From: Moorena sp. SIO3I8
Lineage (GTDB): Bacteria > Cyanobacteriota > Cyanobacteriia > Cyanobacteriales > Coleofasciculaceae
Length of the DNA: 64,000 bases
Assembly (NCBI RefSeq): GCF_010692325.1
Contig: NZ_JAAHHW010000023.1
Span: forward strand, 1 to 64,000
Direction: 5' to 3'
Below are positions 52,292-61,087 of the stretch, piece by piece. How positions within the stretch are numbered: position 1 is the first letter of the stretch; the number at the start of each line of letters is the position of its first letter. The translations under genes and the position numbers were made by a program. The notes under the pieces were generated by a model. That model did no database searches, was not told the DNA's origin, and worked only from the letters and a program-made list of their open reading frames with translations.

Positions 52292-54217
52292 ATGACAAAT
52301 CTATCTCTAGTCCCGTTTCGGGAGTTTCAACGCCTCAAGGATTTAGACATTACTCCCGAAACTCATACTGAGCTTTTTGCTACCTACTGTCGAATCAATA
52401 CTTTATATATGATAAAACAGGCGGGTTCAGGGCATATTGGTAGTAGTTTTAGTAGTTTAGATATTGTTTGTTGGCTGTTTTTAAATGAATTACGGGTTAG
52501 GAAAACTAACTCTAATCAACCACGGGATATTTATTTTTCCTCTAAAGGTCACGATGTACCAGGTTTGTACTCGGTTTTGATTGGCCATGGTTTGCTGGAG
52601 TTTGAGCGTATCCATAGCTTGAGGCGGCTAGATGGACTTCCTGGTCATCCAGATATTTCTATTCCGTTCTTGGAAACCAATACCGGTTCCTTGGGAATGG
52701 GGGTTTCTAAGGCTAAGGGGATGATCCTAGCAAATCGCCTGATGGGTCGAGAGGGAAATGTTTATCTCTTAACTGGGGATGGGGAGTTGCAGGAGGGTCA
52801 GTTTTGGGAGTCTCTCCAACCAGCAGCAAATCTGGGACTCCATGAAATGACTGTGATTGTGGATCATAATAAAATCCAGTCCGATACTTGGGTGTCCCAA
52901 GTGAGTGACTTGGGGGACTTGGAACGGAAGTTTGCGGCCTATGGCTGGTATGTTGACCGCTGTGATGGCAATGATGTCAAGGCTTTAGGGAATGCGATCG
53001 CAAAATTGAAAGCAGTCACTAACCAGCCCAAAATCCTGATTGCTGACACCATTAAGGGAAAAGGAATCTCCTTTATGGAACATACGGCCATCAAACCAGA
53101 AGACAACCCAGAAGACAACTTATATCGCTTCCATAGTGGCGCACCGGATGATGAAGCCTACACTAAGGGAGTGGCAGAACTAATTGCTGCTGCCAATACC
53201 CAGTTGGAACAAATTGGAGCATCCCCCTTAGGGGTAGAGATGCTATCCTATGCCAAACCTGCTGTAGTTGATGGAGCGCAACGACTGGTTAGTGCCTATT
53301 CCAAAGCTTTGGTTGCCCAAGCAGAACGGAATCAAGACCTGGTGGTACTCGATGCGGATTTAATGCTCGATTGTGGGTTGATTCCCTTTAAAGACAAATT
53401 CCCGAAACGGTTCTTTGAGTGTGGTATTGCCGAACAAGATATGGTATCCCAGGCCGGGGGGATGGCACTGAAAGGGTTACTGCCCATTGTGCATTCCTTT
53501 GCTTGTTTCCTATCCACCAGACCCAATGAGCAAATCTATAATAATGCTACCGAACGGACTAAGATTATTTATGTTGGCTCCCTAGCTGGGTTGCTACCTG
53601 GTGGTCCTGGTCATTCTCACCAATCGGTAAGGGATATTTCTGCCCTAGGAGCAATACCGAATATGGTGATGATTGAACCAGCTAATGAAGCAGAAGTATC
53701 CCTAGCTCTAGACTACTGTTTGCATCGAACTATCAGTAGTTGCTATATAAGGCTAGTCTCGATACCCTGTCAGATTCCCTATCAATTGCCAGAGGATTAT
53801 CAGTTGGAGTTGGGTCAGGGGATTGCCTTAACTGAGGGGCAAGACGCTATTTTATTTGGTTACGGTCCCGTGCTGCTGCCACAAGCCTATCAAGCTGCCC
53901 AGTTATTGGCTCAGAATCACGGTATAACCTTAAAAGTGGTGAATTTACCTTGGCTAAATTTTGTGGATTTAGACTGGTTGGAGCAAATCCTCCAAGGTTA
54001 CTCCTGGGTGTTTACCCTAGATAACCATTATGTAATAGGAGGACAGGGGGATCGGATTGTAAGTGGTTTGGCAGAATTAGGATTGTCTGGGCAAATACAG
54101 GTAAGGCAATTTGGAGTATTTGATATTCCGAAATGCGGTCAAAATCAGGAAGTGCTTCGTGCTCATCGGCTAGATGCTGAAAGTTTAGCATTTGAGATTC
54201 ATAAAAGTATGATGTAG
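52292..54217 (+). CDS. Transketolase family protein
   Basis: This thiamine-diphosphate enzyme has 641 residues and transfers two-carbon ketol units between sugars. The N-terminal half has IKQAGSGHIGSSFSSLDIV (donor phosphate and His), then LTGDGELQEGQFWESLQPAA and VIVDHNKIQSD, the GDG-x(n)-N cofactor motif. The pyrimidine domain in the second half begins near SKALVAQAERNQDLVVLDAD, with FECGIAEQDMVSQAGGMAL containing the catalytic Glu and SFACFLSTRPNEQIYNN. It is unlike the longer housekeeping TktA in its N-terminus. Location after a CMP-sugar synthetase suggests a special sugar pathway; this is inference. Confidence 0.88.
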   Translation: MTNLSLVPFREFQRLKDLDITPETHTELFATYCRINTLYMIKQAGSGHIGSSFSSLDIVCWLFLNELRVRKTNSNQPRDIYFSSKGHDVPGLYSVLIGHGLLEFERIHSLRRLDGLPGHPDISIPFLETNTGSLGMGVSKAKGMILANRLMGREGNVYLLTGDGELQEGQFWESLQPAANLGLHEMTVIVDHNKIQSDTWVSQVSDLGDLERKFAAYGWYVDRCDGNDVKALGNAIAKLKAVTNQPKILIADTIKGKGISFMEHTAIKPEDNPEDNLYRFHSGAPDDEAYTKGVAELIAAANTQLEQIGASPLGVEMLSYAKPAVVDGAQRLVSAYSKALVAQAERNQDLVVLDADLMLDCGLIPFKDKFPKRFFECGIAEQDMVSQAGGMALKGLLPIVHSFACFLSTRPNEQIYNNATERTKIIYVGSLAGLLPGGPGHSHQSVRDISALGAIPNMVMIEPANEAEVSLALDYCLHRTISSCYIRLVSIPCQIPYQLPEDYQLELGQGIALTEGQDAILFGYGPVLLPQAYQAAQLLAQNHGITLKVVNLPWLNFVDLDWLEQILQGYSWVFTLDNHYVIGGQGDRIVSGLAELGLSGQIQVRQFGVFDIPKCGQNQEVLRAHRLDAESLAFEIHKSMM

Positions 54218-54693
54218 CCTTGTTATTTAAATTGCGTAAGATTCAGATAAAAAGGGAACAGGGAATAGGGAATAGGGAACAGTATCAAGATATCCGAGTA
54301 GTTTTTGATGTTCTCCTAAATTAGGATTAGTTTTCATGATATAATTATAAATTATATAGGATTTCAAGGATGACCTAGGAAGTATAAAGTATAGCGTTGT
54401 TTATTAAGAGTTATACCTATAAGGTACACAAATCTTTTTATAGCACTACCCATTAAGATTAGGACATTTGTAAACTCCGAAACCTAGTCCTAGCTTACTT
54501 CTGACTTCTGACTTCTGACTTCTGACTTCTAACTTGCGCGTAGCGCTATACCACTTCTGACTTCCCTACTCCCTACTCCCTACTCCCTGCTCCCTAAAAT
54601 CAAGAATGTACCTAAACTAATTAATAAATGTTATAATAATAACGGCAATTAACTAACAACTATTGCCTCAAGTTCTAGTACCATAGAAGTGTA
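54218..54693. other. Intergenic region with small repeats
   Basis: This 476-bp spacer has GGGAATAGGGAATAGGGAAC near 54252, a weak AAGGTACACAAATC arm near 54421, TTCTGACTTCTGACTTCTG runs (54490-54530), a GCGCGTAGCGC palindrome near 54536, and CCCTACT heptamers at 54566-54590. No gene was seen; the promoter of the HAD gene presumably lies in the AT-rich end. Confidence 0.6.
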
Positions 54694-55377
54694 ATGACTA
54701 CCGTTTTATTTTGGGACATTGACGGCACTTTATTAACCACAAAACGAGCCGGGATATTTGCCCTAGAAGAGGCTGCCAGTGAAGTAATTGGTGAAACGGT
54801 TTCACTGACAAATATAGAAACTGCAGGCATGACAGACCCAATAATTGCCGCTAATATTATCAAGCAGTACGGTTTGTCCCCAGAACCTAAATTGGTGGAT
54901 CAACTACTGAAATACTACGTTAACTACTTGCCTCAAAGTTTGCCCCGCCGAGAAGGATATGTCCTGGAGGGGGTAATCGAAATTCTAGATGCTTTGCACG
55001 ATCGAACTGATGTGGTTTCCATGTTGCTGACAGGAAATATCGAAGCAGGAGCATTTGCAAAATTAAGCTATTATGGCTTGGCTGATTACTTTAGTGGTGG
55101 TGGATTTTCCGATAAAACTGAAACTAGAGTTGATATTGCCCAACAAGCTTTAGCGATCGCATCGGAAAAGTATGGCGCGATTCCATCGGAAAAAACTTAC
55201 GTGATTGGCGATACTCCCCATGACATTCACTGTGGCAAAGCCATTGGTGCTCGTGTGATTGCAGTTGCCACTGGTAAATATGACCAGGAGTCCCTAGAAG
55301 AACATCAGCCCTGGTGGACTATACCATCCTTGCCATCATCAACAGTGTTTATGGAAAAAATTGGCTTGAAAATTTAG
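54694..55377 (+). CDS. HAD-superfamily hydrolase
   Basis: This 227-residue phosphatase is of the phosphoglycolate-phosphatase-like group. Motif I is VLFWDIDGTLLTTKRAG (nucleophile Asp8 and acid/base Asp10), motif II VVSMLLTGNIEAGAFAKL, and motif IV TYVIGDTPHDIHCGKAIGA with the metal-binding Asp pair. The helical cap lies between residues 15 and 90. It is soluble and cytoplasmic. It follows the transketolase at a distance, in the same direction, but a repeat-rich spacer makes co-transcription unlikely. The substrate is unknown. Confidence 0.9.
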   Translation: MTTVLFWDIDGTLLTTKRAGIFALEEAASEVIGETVSLTNIETAGMTDPIIAANIIKQYGLSPEPKLVDQLLKYYVNYLPQSLPRREGYVLEGVIEILDALHDRTDVVSMLLTGNIEAGAFAKLSYYGLADYFSGGGFSDKTETRVDIAQQALAIASEKYGAIPSEKTYVIGDTPHDIHCGKAIGARVIAVATGKYDQESLEEHQPWWTIPSLPSSTVFMEKIGLKI

Positions 55378-55499
55378 AATTAAGAATGCAGAATGTAGAA
55401 TGTAGAAGGCAGAAGGCATAATTCTAGATTCTAGATTATTAATTCTCAATTCTTAATTCTCAATTCTTAATTCTCAATTCTTAATTCTACATTCTCCCA
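55378..55499. repeat. Heptamer arrays between convergent genes
   Basis: GCAGAATGTAGAATGTAGAA and GCAGAAGGC units are followed by TTCTCAATTCTTAA units up to the stop codon of ppk. The arrangement is the same two-array one seen at 43860-44100 and 59187-59455. Confidence 0.85.
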
Positions 55500-57725
55500 C
55501 TATCCCATCCCTGACGATTGCAACGCCATGTCCATCAAAATCTGATGAGCCGATTCTTCTTTAACCCCTTGAGCTGGCTGTCGTTGGATATAGGTGCCAT
55601 CAGGCTGTAAATCCCAAGCTTGCCGGTTATCTGCTAACATAATTGCCAGGATTTCTTCCAAATCTTTGGTAATCTCTGGGTCTTCCACTGGTGTCACTGC
55701 TTCTACCCGTCGATCCAAATTACGACGCATCCAGTCCGCACTGCCAATATAGACTTCCTCTTGACCCTGATTTTGGAAGTAAAAAATCCGTGAGTGTTCT
55801 AAAAAACGACCCACGACACTCACCACACGGATATTTTCACTGACTCCTTTAAGACCAGGACGCAGACCACAAATTCCCCGCACAATCAAGTCAATTTTTA
55901 CACCAGCTTGTGAGGCGTTGTAGAGGGCGGTAATAATCTTGGGGTCTAGTAGGGAATTCATTTTGGCCACAATACGACCTGTTTCTCCGTTGCGGCAATG
56001 TTCAATCTCCCGCTGAATCATTTCGATCATGCGATCGCGTAAAGTAAATGGTGCGACCAACAACTTTCGATAAGACTTTTGCCGTGAGTAACCGGTCAAA
56101 GAATTAAACAAATCTGTCAAATCTGCTCCTAAATCATCACGACAACTCAATAGTCCTAAATCAGTATATAGTTTGGCAGTCTTAGAATTATAATTCCCCG
56201 TCCCAATGTGAACATACCGACGAATTGTATCTCCCTCCCGACGCACCACCAGCACAATTTTAGTGTGAGTTTTTAAACCCACCAAACCATAGACTACATG
56301 GACTCCAGCCTGTTCTAACTTCCGTGCCCAGACGATATTATTTTCTTCATCAAAACGAGCCTTTAGTTCTATGAGTACCGACACTTGGTCACCATTTTCT
56401 GCTGCTCTAATCAAGGCATCGATAATGGGTGAGTCACCAGATGTGCGATATAAGGTCATTTTGATGGCTAAGACATCTGGATCTTGAGCGGCCTGGGTAA
56501 TGAAGCGTTCTACCGTTGCGCCAAAGGAATGATAAGGATGGTGTACCAGCAAATCCCTACTGCGAATCACGCTGAAAATATCTTCCACATTCTCTTCCCC
56601 TATAGGGAAGCGCAGGCGTCGGGGCACCACTGGTTCCCACACAGGGTCTTTCAATTCTGGCCGTGGCAATGCCATCAACGACATCAAGTCACCCAGTGCC
56701 AACAGACCTTCAAATTCATACACATCGGTTTCTTCAAGTTCCAGCTCTCGCATCAGCGTGTGCCTGACTAACTTGGAGGTAGTCACAGGAATTTCCATGC
56801 GCACGGCAGAACGTCCAAACCGTCGTTTCCGTAGTTCCTCTTCAATCGCTATCAGCAGGTCATCTGCCTCGTACTCCTCTACTGTCAAATCAGCATTGCG
56901 GGTAATGCGGAAGGGATGACACTCCTGAATCTTCATCCCTGGAAACAGAGACTCCAAATTATGGGCAATGATTTGTTCGAGAGGAACACCAGTCCAACTA
57001 GTCGTTTTTCCATTCTGTTGTTGCTGCAATTTTTCCGGGAGGGGAACAAAGCGCTTTAAGACTCTAGGAACTTTCACCCGAGCAAACAATTCTGCTCCCG
57101 TTTCCGGGTCTTTGACCACTACCGCCAGATTCAGACTGAGATTGGACATGTAAGGAAAGGGATGGCTGGGGTCCACAGCCAGGGGAGTCAGAACTGGAAA
57201 AATTTGCTCGGAATAGTAGTTTTCCAGGTAATTCCGCTGTTTCTGGTTCAAGTCCACATAGTCCAGAATGTAAATCCCTGCTTTGGCTAGCAGCGGTCGC
57301 AGTTCCTGTTCAAAGTGTTGATGCTGTTGAGTTACCATCGGTAACAAGCGCACTCTGATGGCATCGAGTTGTTCACTGGGTGTCCGACCATCAGGTGTCC
57401 GTTTACTAACTTGTGCTAGCACCTGTTGTTTCAAACCAGCCACCCGCACCATAAAGAATTCATCGAGGTTGGAGCTAAAGATGGCCATGAACTTCAGACG
57501 CTCTAACAGAGGTGTTCGGGGGTCCGTTGCTTCATGTAATACTCGGTTATTGAACTCCAACCAGCTCAGTTCTCGATTGAAGTAATAGTCAGTGTCACTC
57601 AGATTAACCTCAACTGTGGTTTGTTCTGTGGTCTGTTCTGTGGTCTGTTCAAATTCAGGCGTATTCTTTTGAAGCTCAACTGTGGTCTGTTCAAATTCAG
57701 ACTTATTCTTTTTAGCTTTACCCAT
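55500..57725 (-). CDS. ppk1: Polyphosphate kinase 1
   Basis: This enzyme makes long-chain polyphosphate from ATP. It has 741 residues, close to the usual length. N-terminal features are NRELSWLEFNNRVLHEA and SNLDEFFMVRVAGLKQQV. The autophosphorylated His is in IRRYVHIGTGNYNSKTAKLY (about residue 455). HVVYGLVGLKTHTKIVLVV and IVRGICGLRPGLKGVSENI also match the family, and IFYFQNQGQEEVYIGSADWM is near the C-terminus. Ahead of the catalytic region is a short repetitive extension (EFEQTTEQTTEQTTVEV) encoded by tandem CTGTGGT-type repeats. A small conserved-type protein gene lies upstream on the same strand. Confidence 0.96.
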   Translation of the reverse strand: MGKAKKNKSEFEQTTVELQKNTPEFEQTTEQTTEQTTVEVNLSDTDYYFNRELSWLEFNNRVLHEATDPRTPLLERLKFMAIFSSNLDEFFMVRVAGLKQQVLAQVSKRTPDGRTPSEQLDAIRVRLLPMVTQQHQHFEQELRPLLAKAGIYILDYVDLNQKQRNYLENYYSEQIFPVLTPLAVDPSHPFPYMSNLSLNLAVVVKDPETGAELFARVKVPRVLKRFVPLPEKLQQQQNGKTTSWTGVPLEQIIAHNLESLFPGMKIQECHPFRITRNADLTVEEYEADDLLIAIEEELRKRRFGRSAVRMEIPVTTSKLVRHTLMRELELEETDVYEFEGLLALGDLMSLMALPRPELKDPVWEPVVPRRLRFPIGEENVEDIFSVIRSRDLLVHHPYHSFGATVERFITQAAQDPDVLAIKMTLYRTSGDSPIIDALIRAAENGDQVSVLIELKARFDEENNIVWARKLEQAGVHVVYGLVGLKTHTKIVLVVRREGDTIRRYVHIGTGNYNSKTAKLYTDLGLLSCRDDLGADLTDLFNSLTGYSRQKSYRKLLVAPFTLRDRMIEMIQREIEHCRNGETGRIVAKMNSLLDPKIITALYNASQAGVKIDLIVRGICGLRPGLKGVSENIRVVSVVGRFLEHSRIFYFQNQGQEEVYIGSADWMRRNLDRRVEAVTPVEDPEITKDLEEILAIMLADNRQAWDLQPDGTYIQRQPAQGVKEESAHQILMDMALQSSGMG

Positions 57726-57807
57726 GATGCTCAGAGTGAACCCACTCGATCAGGTTGTTTTGTGGCAACGAAAGAATGGTCTTCCAGATTCTAGCGTTAA
57801 ACGAACC

Positions 57808-58020
57808 TCAAGGATTGAACACTTCGTCTTCTCTACCTACCCACCACTGACCTAAATTCATCAAATCCTGGTGAATATCTTCTAGTTCTCTGATATAAGC
57901 TTCCGATGATAGGGTGGCGCGCCGCTCCTGAAGCTTCTTCAGACGCAGTTGCACGAGTAACCAGGGTTTGGAGATGCCGTCAGTAGCTTCTATATATTGC
58001 GCTAACTCTTTACTATTCAT
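57808..58020 (-). CDS. Small conserved hypothetical protein
   Basis: This is a 70-residue soluble protein, MNSKELAQYIEATDGISKPW, then a basic helix LLVQLRLKKLQERRATLSSE and a helical end RELEDIHQDLMNLGQWWVGR. It has no known motif I can name. It lies 82 bp upstream of ppk1 on the same strand and may be co-transcribed with it. The protein looks real from its balanced composition and clean helical pattern. Confidence 0.6.
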   Translation of the reverse strand: MNSKELAQYIEATDGISKPWLLVQLRLKKLQERRATLSSEAYIRELEDIHQDLMNLGQWWVGREDEVFNP

Positions 58021-58710
58021 GAATCTAAGTTGAAGTTTGTCTAATTTTTTAAATAAGGTAACACGTAATGTTAATAACTGTAAACTTATTTTAAATTAGA
58101 ATAGTTATCTGGTATAAAAATTCGCGCAAGGGCAAAATGCAAAAGGCAAGAGGCAAGAGGCAAGAGGCAAGAGGCAAAAGTTCACGTGCATTAGCTTTTC
58201 GGCTTCTATCAATTTCCTAACTTTAATGCCTAGTGCTATATCTGGGGTTTACATCAGTTAACTTAGTGGGATGCTCCTTTGGAGCCGCTACGGGATTGAC
58301 CTTGGCCTTTGGGCCACGCTACGCGAATGGTCACGCTTGTGGCCGTAGGCCAAACGCGAAAGCAAAACTCTATAAGATCTCCCCATCTCCCCATCTCCCC
58401 ACACCTCCCACACTTCCCACACCTCCCACGATTCCCGACTCCCGACTCCCGACTCCCGATTCCCGACTCCCGATTCCCGACTCTCGATTCCCGATTCCCT
58501 ATCTTCACATCGACTATCGTTTTAGAACACAACTTGCTATAACTTACTATGGGTAGGGGGGGGATGGAATAGATTGGGCTAACTAAGTTAGTTAACTAAC
58601 TTAGTCTAGTCGGTTGTCAAAAACCCTAATTAGCCATTGGCTATCCTGGGGCTATTCCTCCCTTACCGATATTTACCATGTGCTCTGACCACAAGCGAAC
58701 TCTAAAAAAT
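58021..58710. other. Long intergenic region upstream of sodN
   Basis: This region contains GGCAAGAGGCAAGAGGCAAG repeats (58145-58178), a palindromic-repeat pair (GGCCTTTGGGCCACGCTACG near 58305-58335 with a related second copy by 58345), CCCCATCTCCCC and CGACTCC runs (58380-58495), and a perfect 24-bp palindrome at 58582-58605. Apparent open frames across the C-rich arrays are repeat artefacts. Confidence 0.65.
58582..58605. promoter_or_regulatory. 24-bp perfect palindrome upstream of sodN (candidate operator)
   Basis: Each 12-base arm reads ACTAAGTTAGTT on its own strand, so the site is fully symmetric about 58593/58594. It lies about 105 bases before the preferred sodN start codon. Such symmetry fits a dimeric repressor site. 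It does not match the Fur consensus. The regulator is unknown. Confidence 0.5.
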
Positions 58711-59184
58711 ATGTTGAAAAAAGTTATTGCCCAGCTCAAAGACTGGTTCCCTGCTCCAGAAGTCCATGCCCACTGCGACGGACCTTGCGGGGTGTATGAC
58801 CCAGCTGCTGCACGTATCACCGCTGAGGCAGTACTCTCCATGACCAAGAAGATCCTTGATCTTGAGCCACCTGCGAGTAATGATCAACCAGCATTAGCTG
58901 CTTACAACAATACCCTATCCCGGTTCATTGCTATTAAGGAAGAGCAGGCTCAGAAGACCAAAGAGGAAATACTGATCCTGTGGACAGACTATTTCAAGCC
59001 AGTACACTTGGAGCAGTTCCCAGACCTACACGATACCTTCTGGAAAGCTGCAAAGTTATGCTCTGCCTGCAAGGTGGAAGTTAGCCTTGAGCACGCCAAT
59101 GAGCTACTTGATGCAGTAGAGAATATCCACAAGATTTTCTGGGCAACCAAGAATCGCGATATTGTCTGGTATAAGGCTAGCTAA
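58711..59184 (+). CDS. sodN: Nickel-containing superoxide dismutase precursor
   Basis: This enzyme disproportionates superoxide using Ni. After a leader of about 20 residues (MLKKVIAQLKDWFPAPEVHA) the mature N-terminus is HCDGPCGVYDPAAARI, the nickel hook in which His1 (amine and imidazole), Cys2 and Cys6 bind the metal and Tyr9 lines the active site. The remaining four-helix bundle ends KIFWATKNRDIVWYKAS, typical of the family. The ATG at 58711 is preferred over 58678 because the resulting leader matches cyanobacterial precursors; neither has a clear ribosome-binding site. The maturation protease gene sodX follows after a heptamer array. Confidence 0.95.
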   Translation: MLKKVIAQLKDWFPAPEVHAHCDGPCGVYDPAAARITAEAVLSMTKKILDLEPPASNDQPALAAYNNTLSRFIAIKEEQAQKTKEEILILWTDYFKPVHLEQFPDLHDTFWKAAKLCSACKVEVSLEHANELLDAVENIHKIFWATKNRDIVWYKAS

Positions 59185-59186
59185 AC

Positions 59187-59455
59187 CTCAGAATGTAGAA
59201 TGTAGAATGTAGAATGTAGAATGTAGAAGGCAGAATGTAGAAGGCAGAATGTAGAAGGCAGAATGTAGAAGGCAGAATGTAGAAGGCAGAATGTAGAAGG
59301 CAGAATGTAGAAGGCAGAAAGCAGAATGTAAAATTCTTAATTCTTAATTCTTAATTCTTAATTCTTAATTCTTAATTCTTAATTCTTAATTCTTAATTCT
59401 TAATTCTTAATTCTTAATTCTTAATTCTTAATTCTTAATTCTACATTCTTAATTC
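59187..59455. repeat. Heptamer arrays between sodN and sodX
   Basis: About 145 bp of GAATGTA and GAAGGCA heptamers are followed by about sixteen copies of TTAATTC that end just before the sodX start codon. The array provides no obvious ribosome-binding site or terminator; it separates two genes that are usually adjacent. Confidence 0.92.
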
Positions 59456-59457
59456 AA

Positions 59458-59805
59458 ATGCTTTTTACCAAAAACAGTATTCCTGAGCTAGCACTGTTGA
59501 TATTGCGAAAACGGTTGCGCTTCCGAGTTACAGGAGTATCCATGACTCCCCTGCTCAAACCAGGAGAGGAAATCTTAATTGATCCGAGAGCTTATCGGCA
59601 CATTCCGCCCAAAGTTGGTGACATTGTTGTTGCTAGACACCCTTACCAAAACCACTTGCGATTGGTGAAACGGGTAACTTTGGTGCTCGAAGATGGACGT
59701 TGTTTCCTGAAAGGAGACAACCGATTAGAAAGTACCGATAGCCGCTCTTTTGGTTTAGTGGATTCTCAACAAATTATTGGTAAAGTAACCAGTCGTTTTT
59801 TTTAG
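59458..59805 (+). CDS. sodX: Nickel-type superoxide dismutase maturation protease
   Basis: This S26 (signal-peptidase-like) protease of 115 residues cleaves the SodN leader to expose the His1 nickel ligand. The catalytic Ser lies in FRVTGVSMTPLLKPGEEILI (about residue 28), the general-base Lys in LRLVKRVTLVLEDG (about 71), and CFLKGDNRLESTDSRSFG closes the fold. Unlike ordinary signal peptidases it has little N-terminal membrane sequence. Its position behind sodN supports the pairing. The start codon directly follows the TTAATTC repeats. Confidence 0.93.
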   Translation: MLFTKNSIPELALLILRKRLRFRVTGVSMTPLLKPGEEILIDPRAYRHIPPKVGDIVVARHPYQNHLRLVKRVTLVLEDGRCFLKGDNRLESTDSRSFGLVDSQQIIGKVTSRFF

Positions 59806-59828
59806 TCATTTTCTTTAACATCCCAAAG

Positions 59829-60449
59829 CTATCCCTTGGAATGCCTTTTTGGTTTTACCCACGCCACTCGCCCAAGAATTAGCAAGCCAATCGCTGAAGC
59901 AGAACCGACGAACAGATGAAGCGCCTGCTGTCCGGTAACAATCAGGGCAATACCAAAACCAACAGTGATCACATTTGAGAATAATGGGAATAGAAAAACT
60001 CGCCAGTCCCTCATAACTACGTACCAGTTATAGACAAAAATTATCGAAGGAACTAATTGCACCAACTGCATTAATTCTTTGCCCTCTTGAACACCATAAA
60101 GTAGGGGAACAGCAACCGTGCTGGCAACTAAGATCAAATCCAGAAAGCGGGATTTTTTCAGTCCCAGGGCAATCAAGCACATGCCAGCAGTAATGAAGGT
60201 ATAGAATAGCCGATTGAGATCAGAAATTTGGCTGACATAAACCCAGTCATCCCCGATGTGTTCAGCAATTTCGTAGGAGTTAGCGATCGCAAAACAAGCG
60301 TAGCCACAGTAGATCAGTGGTAGCGATCGCACCTTGACAACAGAAGTATAGAATTGACTCCAATAAGAAAAAATCCAGATGTTAACCGCAGCAACCAGAT
60401 AGACCGATAGATGGGCGGCAATTATTGCCAATTTCAATAGCGTGGGCAT
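59829..60449 (-). CDS. Hypothetical multi-pass membrane protein
   Basis: I do not recognise this 206-residue protein. About six hydrophobic segments are visible, among them LAIIAAHLSVYLVAAVNIWI, LFYTFITAGMCLIALGLKKS, LDLILVASTVAVPLLYGVQ and VITVGFGIALIVTGQQALHL. It has no signature of a named transporter. It converges on sodX, with 23 bp between the two stops, and appears monocistronic. The protein looks genuine because hydrophobic segments and loops alternate regularly. Confidence 0.7.
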   Translation of the reverse strand: MPTLLKLAIIAAHLSVYLVAAVNIWIFSYWSQFYTSVVKVRSLPLIYCGYACFAIANSYEIAEHIGDDWVYVSQISDLNRLFYTFITAGMCLIALGLKKSRFLDLILVASTVAVPLLYGVQEGKELMQLVQLVPSIIFVYNWYVVMRDWRVFLFPLFSNVITVGFGIALIVTGQQALHLFVGSASAIGLLILGRVAWVKPKRHSKG

Positions 60450-60535
60450 TGATTAGAGTAGTGTGATATCGTCTCTAGGAGCATATCTATCATAGTAAGA
60501 ATTCAGCTATCAGCAGTCAGCTATCAGCTAATGCG

Positions 60536-60674
60536 CTAGGGCGTGTTTTCAAAGTTTTCCGCAAGATTATGATCCCCCCCAGCCCCCCTTAAAAAAGGGG
60601 GGAGCCATACTCGCTCGTCCCCCTTTTTTAAGGGGGATAATGGGGGATCTCCGAGGCAAGAAAACACGCCCTAG
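60536..60674. mobile_element. MITE with CTAGGGCGTGTTTTC terminal inverted repeats
   Basis: The 15-bp ends are CTAGGGCGTGTTTTC (60536-60550) and GAAAACACGCCCTAG (60660-60674). The core has CCCCCCAGCCCCCCTTAAAA and TTAAGGGGGATAATGGGGGA fold-back tracts. The outer CTAG on each side could be a 4-bp or TA target duplication, in the style of IS5 or IS630 targets. It is inserted in an ATCAGC-type repeat just downstream of a truncated Doc gene. Confidence 0.85.
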
Positions 60675-60694
60675 GCTCACGCTACTGAAGGTGT

Positions 60695-60778
60695 TTATGG
60701 GAGTAAAGTCCCAGCGCTGGTGGTGTGAATAATTCGATAGTAGAGTTCTAAAACTTCACTGACGGTGAGATAACGCAT
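60695..60778 (-). pseudogene. Truncated Doc-like (death-on-curing) toxin
   Basis: The frame starts ATG at 60778, overlapping the antitoxin stop codon as TAATG, and reads MRYLTVSEVLELYYRIIHTT before a stop at 60695-60697 after 27 codons. MRYLT-x-x-E-V-L-E-L is the N-terminus of Doc/Fic-type toxins of about 125 residues. The catalytic HxFx(D/N)GN(K) region is absent. Confidence 0.8.
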
Positions 60779-60975
60779 TAAGCCAGTCGGCGATAAAGTT
60801 CAGCATTTTTATGCAAAACGTATGCTGTAGCATCATTAAAAGATAGTTCTGACTGAGTTAAATATTGCTCAACACTCATCAACACTAACTCTTCTATAGA
60901 AACATTCAGGTTAGCTGCAATGTCTTGGAGTTGTTGCAAACGCTCATCCGGTATCGTAATCTGGATAGAACTCAT
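60778..60975 (-). CDS. Ribbon-helix-helix-type antitoxin of a broken Doc pair
   Basis: This 65-residue protein, MSSIQITIPDERLQQLQDIA, then NLNVSIEELVLMSVEQYL, has the strand-helix-helix pattern of RHH DNA-binding antitoxins. The C-terminal ELSFNDATAYVLHKNAELYR is the part that would mask a Doc toxin. The ATG at 60975 is chosen since the upstream extension (to 61044) has no family match. The stop overlaps the start of the truncated doc frame by one base. With the toxin lost, it may be an orphan antitoxin able to neutralise other copies. Confidence 0.8.
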   Translation of the reverse strand: MSSIQITIPDERLQQLQDIAANLNVSIEELVLMSVEQYLTQSELSFNDATAYVLHKNAELYRRLA

Positions 60976-61087
60976 AGCTATTAAAGCTTTATCGGGTATG
61001 GCAATTATAGCATTAATGAACAGGTGGGTAACATTGTCTTCCACAGAGCTACCCCATACCCGGTCACCCTTTTTGCCGTTGTCCTCC

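Noticed and set aside
56484-56771. Frames antisense to ppk1
   Set aside because: They are shadows of a well-conserved enzyme gene with no independent signal.
58233-58556. Overlapping frames on both strands upstream of sodN
   Set aside because: They are made from CGACTCC and CCCCATCT repeats and palindromic repeats.
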